From positions 24,056,001 to 24,120,000 of the forward strand of contig CM034546.1 of the NCBI GenBank assembly GCA_020055645.1: a DNA stretch of 64,000 nt. Direction: 5' to 3'. Within the stretch, counting starts at the first letter, position 1. Each line of letters starts with the position of its first letter. This DNA comes from Tomocerus qinae. Lineage: Eukaryota; Arthropoda; Collembola; Entomobryomorpha; Tomoceridae. Position numbers and translations under genes: made by a program. The notes beneath the pieces are model-generated. The model had not been told where the DNA came from. It did not search any database and saw nothing but the letters and a program-made list of their open reading frames with translations. This document shows positions 34,201 to 44,435 of the stretch, piece by piece.

Positions 34201-37200
34201 TACCGCAATTAAAAATTTGACCTTGTGGACCGGAACCAACTAAATTATTTTGTCACCTTTTCAACGAGATATTTTTCGACTCTGTAGCTGTTATAGAACG
34301 GCTACATTTTGAAATCATAGTCGACAAGTTTTCCGTACATAGATTTTTTAGCTTGGGCTCCAACCTTAATAAAAGATATTCAGAAGCTCCACAATAATAC
34401 ATCATCGAATTTGTACTAACTTTGCCTAAAAAGATTTATGACAGGTAAAAAGCCATAATATTTTAACATTACTGTAATTATGGCCATTACAGCTATCAAC
34501 AAGCACCCAGAATTATAGAAACCTCGCTTTCAGTTTATACTGAAATCCCCGGTTGCCCCATATAGTGGGGGTTGTCCGATTGGGTGGAACCAAAACCTAG
34601 AAATTCCAAAGTCTTGGAAGTTGGAAAATTTGGAATGACAGGTTATTATGGCAATTATGGCTTTCTGTAGAAGTATTTATTTCGTTTAAGTACCTTATTA
34701 CACTTTTGAATACGTCAATTTCAGGTGGAGCTTCAAAGTCGTTTGTTTTTAGGAATTCACAGAGATGGCGTTTAGTGAAGCGAAGAAAATCATCGGACAT
34801 TGCAACCTGGCCGAAGTTTCTAAAATGTGCATTTTATACATTAAATCTTGTAAACTAAAACTAATAGGGTTTTTCACTTATTCGTTACATAAGTTATATC
34901 GGGTTACATGTTACTGAGCTTACTTCTCTTGTAAGCCGAGTAACGTTTGTGATATAAGCCCTCAGCCTTTTCCAATGTCAAAATCAAGTAAACCGAAACC
35001 ACGCAGAAAGGCATGTTTTTCGGCGTACTTGACTTACATCTACAAGAAAACGCAACATATAGGTTGACTTATTGACCAAATGAGAGCGTAAATTCAAAAT
35101 TCATACTTCTTTCACATGTTTTGGAAGGCATTTTTTATCTTATTATTAATAGTAACTGTAAGATAAGACTTGCAAAAAAGAAGCGCTCATTTATTGCCCG
35201 CCTTATATGTGTTTATTTAGATTTTGGGAGATGTAAGGCCAGTAGCTATAAGCCTGTAACGAATAAGTGAAAAACCCTAATATCTTTTCCATTTTTAAAA
35301 TGTTTACTTTAGCATAAATCCATAAGCACTTTCTCGTAATTGAACGTTGTTAATCCGATCGGCCTCTTGGAATATGCTCACTGCGTTTTTGGCCGACAAC
35401 GTATTTTGAAGTTTCTTGGCACAAATATTCTCCAACTCTGGTATTTCGCACAAGTGGGCAGCCGACATTGTGGCAGCCATGTCCTTTTCTTCAATAGCTT
35501 TGTCGTCTTGATACACATGCTGTAAAAAGTAGTGAGAAGAATATTATTGTGTGGCCAAATTAAGTAATAATAATAAATGCTATAGGGAATACTGATGAAA
35601 ATACAATGTAATGTATGACTATCATAAATGAGATTTGCAGATTTCATTGCGTTTTCGGGGATTACTCTTTTCGTTTACCTTATATGCATGATAACGGATT
35701 GAGCTATACTATGTTAATAATTTTTAAGATTCAATGTGGAGTCCTGGAAGTACGGTAAATATTTTAACCCGGTACATATACAGAGGAGGGCTAAAGATGC
35801 TAGATTTACCCTAGTTTCCCAGAAAAATACGATTATTATGTGGACAGGGGCCTGGTTGTAACCATAATGTGAAAAGATTTATAATAGTAACTGAATCGAA
35901 ACAAAGGGTTTAAGACCTCTACGAAATAATAAGGTTACAAACGCCCCCTGACCCCGTCATAAAATAATTGCAATTACACTCATATATAATTGTAGAAAAT
36001 GTTGTCCAATGGACGGGAAATGAAAGGGGGAAATTTAATATCTTCAAGGGAAAATTTGGCATACATTAGAAGGTGTCACTACATTTAAAAAAAGAGAATC
36101 TGTCCATGAAGGAATATTGAGTGATAGGATAGCATCGACGCAGTATTATTGCTTTTCCTCTCTACTTCTTCATTGTATAGTCTTTACCTTAAACGTGTAT
36201 AATGTAACTTTAATGTGTAATGAGTCGCAAGAACAAGGATAATGTAATCTTATGTCAATCGATAAGAGAAGTTTGTTTTTACTAAGTACATTATTATTAG
36301 GATTAATCTATGAATTAATACCAAGCAGGTTGCTTTACAATGACTAAAGACTATAATATGACATTATATAAGCAAAGGTAATTGGCATGTGATGAAGATA
36401 CTAAAGGTCATTGCATTAACATTATCACTAAGCCATGATGAGGCATTATTTCATTCGCAGCCTTCATTTTTATGCAGGGCCGCAGCCAGAAAAAAATTTC
36501 GGGAGGGGCACCAAGAAAAAATTAGCTAATTTTCGCGCGTTTGCGATTTTAGACAAAAATTTCTTTATTTTTCTCGATTTCGGGGGGGGGGGGCACGTGC
36601 CCCGGGTGCCCCCCCCCCCTCGCTGCGGCCCTGTTTTTATGTGCACATGAATCAGTATACAAAATACTGAAAAATTGGTGTTTAATGGTATATATAACGT
36701 TAAACACTACTACCTAAAACTTGGTAGTAATGGTATAATGGGTGAAAAATAGTAAAATTTGTTTTATTTGAATTTCGTTGAGAATTATTTTAAATGAAAT
36801 TTAGGACAAAAATATGAAATTTAACTTAGCTGCCGGCGATTTTTGTTGTGTGAAGCTTTTTCTTTCTTGCTGCATGTTCATTAAAGAAAGATAGACTCAA
36901 CTTACTTAAATGAGTCAAAATTGCCATTATTTTCTTAATACATATTTAATTTTGATTGATTTATTTTTAGTAACTTAAAACTTATTTATATACACATTGT
37001 ATGTAATTGTATCAGTAAATTGTCATAATTTAATTTACTATTTTTATTATTAATTGCATTTTTGCAACTGTGATTGACAATCACAGTTGTTTCGACCTGA
37101 TTATACATTTGTTTACATTTTTAATTAGCAATATGACATAATTAGTATGTTTTGATCATCTAGATGGTGCTTTATAATGGCAATCATTGTATGTATTGTA

Positions 37201-38211
37201 AAAACGCAATAAACCCAAGGTTTTTTAAGTGAAGTGGGATGTTTACCAAAAAACCCTAACCCATAAAATACCCAACCCACAACCCTAGTGATTGTAAAAT
37301 ACCCTAATATTAGTGGTAAATTTTGCACACTTATATGATTCATATAAATGTACAATAATAGTGTTTTCATATAATATGAATAACATTATGATATGATTTA
37401 TTTAGTACTTTAACATGTTTTAACATATAAACACTTGACCAAGTACTTTTTTATTATATCTAATTAGCTGATAAATTAATTTTATTGCCATTACCCAAGT
37501 ATGTTTAACTTTACTTGGCTGGTGCATGATTTTAGCTGTTGTATCATAAATGACATCATCGATAAAATTCTTATATTATAAAGTCTCTATGAGATCATCG
37601 ACGCGTACAACACAACTCTTGTAAGTTCACAAAGCAAAATTCGTATAGCTATTCAGAGGCAGTACGGATAATCTGAACGTAAAATTCAATTTATATAACA
37701 GCAGCTTTATATAACTTTACCAATTTCTATTGAACCTTGCAAAATGATCATGCAATACTATACGACTATTCGACTATGAGTTAACATTTATATTACCTGT
37801 ATTATATTTTTAAAAGCCGTCGGATCAACGCCGGTTACTTCAATTACACTTTGGCTGATTTTTTCTGCTGCCAAAGTCATTTCTTCAAAAAATGGCGATG
37901 CAACGGACAAAACAAACTTATGACAGGAAATAGATTGCCCCTGTAATAATAATCAAAACTTTATGCTCTTGAGGATAAAGTATTTCTAGTATTTAAAACA
38001 AAGAATATTAAAACTAAATAATAGTACTGGTAAAACTTACCCCAACAGAAAATGTGATGTCATGAGGAAAGCGCTCCAAACTTGTTTTCAGGATGGCCGC
38101 CCATCTCTTTGGCATTGAATTCACGTCTTTTCTCCACTCAGCGTTGTTTCTTTTACCAATCGTTGGGGATTTGGTAAAGTCTATTACTACTGGCTTTGGT
38201 ACAAGCTCCAT
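25290..38211 (-). CDS. BTB-BACK-PHR protein gene copy C, eight exons, apparently intact
   Basis: Exons on the minus strand: 38211-38041, 37940-37797, 35519-35308, 34819-34694, 29532-29323, 26057-25914, 25832-25568 and 25430-25290. They sum to 1413 nt, 470 aa, with all phases closing and GT-AG introns. Domains in order: a short N-terminus, BTB (residues about 50-150), BACK (about 150-290) and a C-terminal PHR beta-sandwich (from about 290; GRPSKPTENYTVKIGIGQHD), as in BTBD1/2/3/6. These proteins typically bind Cullin-3 through BTB-BACK. The donor of exon 1 is the canonical GTAAGT. Introns 2, 4 and 5 are enlarged by transposons. It is the only copy in the array without an evident defect. Confidence 0.85.
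27729..29139. mobile_element. 1.4 kb non-autonomous DNA transposon in intron 5 of copy C
   Basis: A perfect 26 bp terminal inverted repeat begins GAGTCTTAACTTGGAAAAAC and ends before a 4 bp duplication AATT (27725-27728 and 29140-29143). Removing the element restores a sequence alignable to intron 5 of copy A (about 45783-45800), which is the empty site. I see no transposase-like frame inside, so the family is not assigned. Confidence 0.82.
30120..30395. mobile_element. Foldback element with arms of about 110 bp
   Basis: Both arms carry ATCGTATAGCC, then AATGTATTAAA and CGTATCTGGATTTTTATAAT in inverted orientation around a loop near 30250. Arm identity looks about 85 percent by eye. No coding capacity. 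Confidence 0.7.
31060..31570. repeat. Tandem array of about 39 bp units
   Basis: Units consist of AAAATCAACAGAAAATCAAA followed by GTACATTAATGTTGACTAT with small changes, about twelve copies. It decays at both ends. Confidence 0.85.
32045..32510. repeat. Tandem array of about 40 bp units, related to the 31 kb array
   Basis: Units are AAAATCAAAAGAAAATCAAA followed by ATTAATTAATATTGAGTATC, about eleven copies. The shared AAATCAA(C/A)AGAAAATCAAA core shows common origin with the preceding array, each being followed by the same GGAC-tailed module. Confidence 0.82.
34066..34311. mobile_element. Foldback MITE
   Basis: 246 bp. Both ends read CAAAATGTAGCCGTTCTA and ACAGCTACAGAGTCGAAAAA in inverted orientation. 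Arms are about 100 bp and meet near a GGGGAAAAATTTTATT centre. No ORF. Confidence 0.8.
34866..35278. mobile_element. Short DNA transposon in intron 3 of copy C
   Basis: Terminal inverted repeats of 23 bp begin AGGGTTTTTCACTTATTCGT. A 3 bp duplication AAT flanks the 413 bp element. There is no transposase. The 3 bp duplication fits PIF/Harbinger or related families but is too short to decide. Confidence 0.65.
36475..36633. mobile_element. hAT-like MITE with perfect 8 bp target duplication
   Basis: Ends CAGGGCCGCAGC in inverted orientation and the duplication TTTTTATG on both sides (36467-36474, 36634-36641). Length is 159 bp. It contains long runs of G and C and folds back on itself. It lies in intron 2 of copy C. 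Confidence 0.88.
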
Positions 38212-39330
38212 AATTGTTCTTAATATTCGTTACTCTTACGAGAAGTTTTTGAAAGCAGAAAAATTTAATGGTGCGGTGTGAATAGGAAAATAAGAATATT
38301 ATCCAATTGTGGTTAGTTGATATACTCTTCATACGTTTATTTGATCTTCAATATTGGGTTGGATAAAAGTTCATGCACACTAGATAAGAATCCTTATCGC
38401 GAATTATTTTTGATGTTCCATCCAGGGTCAAATCAAGTGGCTCACATAATATCGAATTTATTATACGTAACAATCAATCTTTATTGCAATAATGTGAAAT
38501 ATATATTAAAGAGGATAAAAAGTGATGTATAATATTAAGATTAAAACTACTATCTAGCTAATAATGCTAAGTAGTATGAAGATTTAAAGGTCAGGTTACA
38601 CAGTTAATGTTTTTTTTGGATAAAATTGTCCATTGACCACTAGCTCTCGGGATTACGTACACTACAAAATGGAACAAAGTCTTTTGCGGGTTCAACTGCT
38701 GAAGATAATTTCCTTTCTTTACATTTGCAGAAGGGCAAGCAACGGAATTAGGAATTAATGATAAAAGTTACGATAGTCATTGCTTCTTGTAGACTAAATG
38801 CTACAGCAGTCAATTAGTACATTAAGCTAACTATTATATTATATTTAGCGTGTGGTTCAATTACCCTTCTCTGTACTAGTTAGTACTTAATTTAAGTTAT
38901 AAAAGTAAGCAATGGTTGTTTTCATGTAAAAATTGTAATGATAAGGTCGATTATATGAAGTATCGACTTGTTAAGTTGTGGTTAAGTTAAACGAAGAATG
39001 ACAGTTACGTACAGTTAAAATCAAAGTCACAAAAGGTCATTTCAGTTGGTAGTTATTACTGCTCCGTTTCCCCCTACTTACATACAGCAAAGTTTTTACC
39101 TATAATATAAGTCCAATTGCCTGTGTATTAGCTACCTACGTCATAAATATGAATATTATACGAGTGGAGCATTTTGTTGGAGTGAACCGGAACTCGGTGT
39201 ATCTGCCCGAACATGCGCAATTATTTTTCCTTCGTACAGGGGAAGAATCTGCAAATCACATTACAAACGTTAATTAACACCAATCCTATCCCACATAGAA
39301 GTAACTTAAACATAATATTTTGCAAATTAC
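38212..39330. other. Region between copy C and the Axin-like fragment
   Basis: 38212-38480 aligns to sequence upstream of copy B (about 42985-43230), showing B and C share their 5' flank. The terminal DIX exon expected for the Axin-like gene was not found here. No other gene is visible. Confidence 0.5.
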
Positions 39331-41399
39331 CTGACAATCATCAGTCACTTCCTCCTGGACAAATTTAGTATCAAGTTCAGCACACTCCTTTTTGAAAAAG
39401 AAACGGAAATTTCCCCGTTTTGGAAGCTGTTCTTTGAAAACTGCAAGAGTGATGCTCCCAGCTTGACTTTTACAAGGAATTTTAACCCCGTACGGTACTT
39501 CAGAGTTTCCGTAAAAAATGAAAGAGGAAACTGAGAACTCGGCCACCCCAAAAGGTTCTTCTTGGCTTGAGTGAGACTGGGAGTGATAGCGACGGGAAAG
39601 GGTCGATGAGGAAGAGAACGTCCCTGGCAGCTGATGCTGCGTGGGGTAGCCAGGAGGCTTCTTGTTCAGATGACGGCAAACATCTTCCAACGTTGGTGTC
39701 GGTTGGAACGAAGCCTGGCTTTGTGAACTCGAAGCTGACCCGTCCACTTTCTTCTGACTTCTACGACAAAAATGACATGGCTTTTAATACTTGCATCCAA
39801 TTAGAATAGACATGGACAAACGAAAGGAGAGCCCTTCATACAGTTTTAACTCGAGCCACCCTTTACCTATTCATTTCACCATGTCCAACCAGTTATGGTT
39901 CATATGAACGCGACAAGAACTTTCGTAAACTGAACGTATAATTTGAATAATTTATGATGCATTGCATAACTAAAAAGGTGCTTCGAAAGATATAAATTGT
40001 CATCTATATCTTCACAGCCAAAATTGTTTTAAATAAAATACCCATTAACGGTGGGGGACGTTGTGGACTTTGCTCTCGCTTTTTCATCACAAGCTTGTTC
40101 TACCCATTGATTTACCCTGAAATTTAATAAAATATTGCAATAATCAATAGCTATCTTCAAATGCTTAAAAGTACGCATTTTAAATTAAGTAATGAAATAT
40201 TTTAATACTGTCGTGATTCGCAAAATATTGTAGTATGGTAAGAACTGTAAACTTCGCGATGGATAAAATACATAATATAAAAATAATTTTCGAAACCAAA
40301 ACTGATTATTTTCAGAAATAACTTAGTACAAACTAAAAATAAGTCTTATTACTGCAAATTAAGTAAGTTAATCCATCTTCAATTACATCTTTACTCTACA
40401 TAAACATAAAGTGGGGCATATGGGATTCTTTCATTATTCTTGAATAAATGTTTGTATAATATGTCCGTAATATTTTGTAATTAATGAGTAAGGGTAATAT
40501 TTTGTAATTAATGAGCAAGGACTAGACTTAGACTATCAGTACTGAGTCCAATCAACGGTCTATGCAATTCGGGCCAATGCGCAGTCGCTAGAAATCAGGG
40601 CATGAAAAACCCAAAAACCCGGGTTTTTGGGTTATTGGGTTTTTGGTTGGGTTTTTGGGTAGCAAACAGCAAAAACCCTGGGTTTTTGGTCAAAAACCCG
40701 GGTTTTTGGGTTGGGTTTTTCCTAACTAAAAGCAAAAACCCATGGGTTTTTCATGCCTTGCTAGAAATTTACTGATTTCAAAATTTTCTAGCACACTTTA
40801 TGTGCTAGGATTCAACTAATAGTGATAATATATAATTACTAATTACGTACATAGAATGCCTTGACCAATCATAAGCAGGAGCAGGAGGAGCTGCACTCGG
40901 TGGCGCTGTTCCAGAAATAACGGAAAGACCAACGTCGAAATATTCGTTTGAAGTCTTTGTAGTGAGCATAGTAGCTGATAATTTCCGAGGTTCGGACTGG
41001 CCAAAACCCCCACCTCGGGATGACCGATCACGCTGGGCTTGAAGACTTCGTGATTTAGGGATGAACATAATAGATGGAGAGTTCGGTGCCTCAGGAGCAT
41101 AATCATTAACATTTCCTGTATCTGCTGAAAACGTCGATAGGACGTCCTAAAGCAGAATTAAATCAAAATAATATGCTCCTGCAATAAATAAATTTGGATA
41201 TAGCCTCTATAATTTCATAAGTTTCTATATCTGCTCTCCAAGGAAGGAGTAACAAACCTGTGGCATTTTGGGTGCATGTATTCCCCTGTCATGTGCATGC
41301 AAACCAGTTGGATTATCTCTGTTTTGTACCCCGGCAAGAGCAGCACCATCTTGCAATTGACTGAGCTTGTCGAGATGTCTACTGGACACCTGAAATGCC
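39331..41399 (-). pseudogene. Axin-like C-terminal gene fragment (DIX domain)
   Basis: Four exon-like blocks with splice signals on the minus strand: 41399-41258, 41146-40847, 40116-40042 and 39759-39331. The last codes for a DIX domain: PYGVKIPCKSQAGSITLAVF, then FRFFFKKECAELDTKFVQEE, the pattern of Axin DIX rather than Dishevelled in its F-K-K and E-E-V positions. Upstream blocks have HAPKMPQ and VNQWVEQACDEKARAKS, loosely like Axin regions before DIX. Axin scaffolds beta-catenin destruction and DIX polymerises it. The final DIX strand exon and all 5' exons (RGS, GSK3 and beta-catenin binding) are absent from the window, so this looks like a partial duplicate, though distant exons cannot be excluded. 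Confidence 0.68.
40596..40760. mobile_element. hAT-like MITE made of AAAACCC repeats
   Basis: 165 bp between perfect 8 bp duplications CTAGAAAT (40588-40595, 40761-40768). Ends CAGGGCATGAAAAACCC and CAAGGCATGAAAAACCC are inverted. The inside is built from GGGTTTTTGG and its complement, so it folds back along its full length. It lies within the Axin-like fragment intron. Confidence 0.88.
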
Positions 41400-42605
41400 T
41401 TCTTAATAAATTATGTTAATTCTTTGTTAATTATCTTTGTTCATTCGACGTTCCTATATAGAATAAAAAATTGATTAATCTGTACTCTAAAAAATTTATC
41501 ATAATCATGTGAATTGTACAGAGACATAGTCACTAACGACTGCTCGTTATGGAAAATCTTTGAAGTTGAGTGTAGATGACGTTGACATACTCGGTATAGC
41601 TTATATGTTTTCATTTTTGAATGGAAGAGCGTTTACCTATTGAAATATGCCAATGTTAATCAAAACTTAAAAACTAAGTTATACTATTCAAATTTCTCTA
41701 AGTCTTGTAAGATCAAGAGCAGAGTTTTACTAGCCACCGGCTAGTGGACGGGAGGTTATGGAGTAAAAGTGGCTAGTCGGCAAAAGTAAAATTAAGTTTT
41801 TAAAATAAGCCCAAGAAATGTTTTATTCATAATTTCCAGATACTCCATAAGCTGCTTACATCATCAGTCCAAAATAGTCGTAATTCTTGAAAAATGGGCA
41901 AAAGTCTACTTTTCCATAAATAGCCCCACACTAACTGGATGAGCTACTCTGCTTTCACATCCGCAATTAGCCCATTGTTTTCTTCCCGGTGACTATATCC
42001 CTCAAATTATATAATCACATAGTGTTATTTTATGTTTCTTTAAAAAATTTGGTTTTTTTAGTTTGGAATTTTACTAAATGAGGAAACGAAAACATTGTTA
42101 GGGTTTTACTTATGTAAACCATAAGTACGTTAACCCCTTAAATGAAAATCCATCGAGTTTAAACAAGTGTCAACTTTTACTTATAATTTATAATGCAGTA
42201 GTGGAACATAAATATATTATAATATACTACACATTGCTTCTCTGAACAAAATCTTTGATATTGGAACATTTTGATAAGTGCATTGCACAAAATAAGCGCG
42301 AATGTTTTTATCTATTTATCCTTTTATCAATCACAAATCCATGTTACTTTTCAAACTTCATTAAGCCATCAGCCATGCATTTGCAAAAGTCCCTTGAACT
42401 TTAGTTGTATACATTCATCAATAATATTTTATCAACAATATTATATCATACTGGTTTCCAAGTTGGCCGATATTTACACATCAAGATAAATATTGAATAT
42501 ATATTTTTTTACTTTGAACGTACGTGAAGTGCTGATGATCAATATCAGCCAACCAACCCCACAAAACTGAAATAATAGACGACTATGAGTTAAGGTTTAT
42601 TTTAC
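41400..42605. other. No gene seen
   Basis: AT-rich sequence with scattered stops in all frames. The missing upstream exons of the Axin-like fragment were looked for here and not found. Confidence 0.5.
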
Positions 42606-42984
42606 CTTAATTATATTTTTGAATGCCGTTAGAGCCTATTCCGGTTACTTCAATTATTTTTTCTGCTGCCAAAATCAGATTTTGAAAGAATGGCGATGCA
42701 ATGGACAAAACAAACGTATGAAACGAAATAGATTCCCCTGCAATAACAATGGAAACAATTTTGCTCTTGAGAATCTCTCTATCATTGAAAACATAGAATA
42801 TTAATATTTAAATAATTATACTGTTAAAACTTACCCCAACAGAAAATGTGATGTCATGAGGAAATCGCTCCAAACTTGTTTTCTGGATGGCCGCCCAACT
42901 CTTTGGCATCGAATTCGCACCTTCTCTCCATTCAGCCAGGGATTTTGTAAAGTATATTACTACTGGTTTGGTAACAAGCTCCAT
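42606..42984 (-). pseudogene. BTB-BACK-PHR copy B, two-exon remnant
   Basis: Exon 1 (42984-42835) is 150 nt against 171 in other copies, an in-frame loss of seven codons before the AEWR segment. Exon 2 (42737-42606) lacks one G at its start, which breaks the frame, and lacks about a dozen bases in the middle. Exons 3-8 are absent. Flanks are closest to copy C. It is a dead copy. Confidence 0.85.
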
Positions 42985-43273
42985 AATTATTCTTAGTAAT
43001 ATTAGCACCTCTTACGAGACGTTTTTGAAAGCAAAAGTCAGTGATGCTGTGTCTAGAGAAAATGAGAACATAATTCAAAATTGTGGCTAGTATATGTACT
43101 CTTTATACGTATAATTATATCTTCAATATTGGGCATTGGGTTGGATAAAAGTTCATGCACACTAGATAAGGATCCTTATCGCAAATTATTTTTGATATTC
43201 CAGTCAAAAATGAAGGAGATTACATATAATATGATAGCAGATTAGTATTGCTTATCTATTAATATTATATACC

Positions 43274-43388
43274 TTTAAATCAATATTCATGATTCTCGAG
43301 GTTTATACAGTTTTATTCAAACAGAATAAAGTTTATTCTGTTTAAATAAAACTGTATTAACCTCGAGAATCATGAATATTGATTTAAA
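43274..43388. repeat. Near-perfect 57 bp inverted repeat with 1 bp spacer
   Basis: Arms 43274-43330 and 43332-43388 differ at about two positions. They start TTTAAATCAATATTCATGAT and meet at AATAAAGTTTATT. Flanking TACC on both sides may be a target duplication. No relative was seen elsewhere in the window. Confidence 0.85.
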
Positions 43389-43616
43389 TACCAATTTGAG
43401 AGGTTGGAAGAGTCTTTTTAATCATCTAATTATATACCTTGGTAATATTACTGTATTCTGACTTCTCCCCAGGCACGTATCCGGAAAAATGTTCAAAATT
43501 GGGAGGAGGTTCACCAAATATTAAAAACCAAAGTATTTTACGATTTTCAATTTGGTACGGTACGGGTTTTTCCAATACAGATCACTAGATACTTAAGCAG
43601 ATATCTCATGGACCAT

Positions 43617-43649
43617 CGGTACAATACCATGAGTCATGGTATTGTACCG
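43617..43649. repeat. 33 bp perfect palindrome
   Basis: Two 16 bp arms, CGGTACAATACCATGA and its complement, around one central G (43633). It lies 230 bp from the 115 bp hairpin. Confidence 0.85.
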
Positions 43650-44435
43650 ACTAATGTCTACTACTGAAGAAAACCCTGGCTTTTTCTGTTTGTGATTTCA
43701 ATTGAACTGTTTAATGAAGGGTCCATCTCGGCATCGAAAAACAGAGAAATGAGATTTTCCATTTCAAAATATTTTATGGGGAGGATTAAAACCCTAATCT
43801 TAGCTAGGGTGGAGTCCAATAATTATTGGTTTGAGTTAATGTTAACCTTTGTTGAGTTTGATGGGATTGGAAGCGGCTGAGTCACGCAATCTTAGAATAT
43901 TAGTGCATATAAGTCTGGTCCCTATTTAAATACAATTTAGTTCCAGTCATATTTTGCATTTTAAGGTCCCATTTTTTACCGATTTAGGAGGGATTATTTG
44001 CTCTGCCTTTATCTAAATTATTAAATTCTAAATTATTATTTCAAATTTCCATAAATTAACTTATTGATTAATTTAGCCTTTTTGGCAAACAATAACAACT
44101 GCAGTATCGCCGTTTGTCTTCAATGGAAAGAATACCAAGACGGTTAGACACTATAAAAGTATTGATTATACTATACCTATGATAACGCTGACAATGGTCC
44201 AGTTTTTATCCAAGATGCCGAGCTAAATTATTTTTTGCTTTTTGTTCACTGTGTATGATGCCTAAAAATAAAATGAATTAAATCCCTGTTTTAATTTAAT
44301 AAACTCTTATTGTTTCTTTTCAATGCATCCTCCACAAATATTGATTGACATTTATTACAACTTCCATTACACTGTATTCAATTATTTATTTATCGGTCAC
44401 GTGAGGTTTACTCCGCTCCGTTTTAATTCTTTTTA

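Larger units (their letters stand above)
29815..34365. repeat. Composite repeat insertion in intron 4 of copy C
   Basis: Intron 4 is about 5.2 kb in copy C against 0.7 kb in A and D. The flanks match those introns up to about 29815 and again from about 34370. The insert contains a foldback unit, two modules with GAGCGCGCGGTATCTCAGCAA and a GGAC-repeat tail (31832-32030 and 32779-32993), two copies of a GATAACTCAAAAACG(T/G)TTTGAG unit (30481, 30752), AT-rich tandem arrays, and a MITE. No credible gene. Confidence 0.7.

Noticed and set aside
36435-36650. 71 aa frame
   Set aside because: It is the hAT-like MITE read through.
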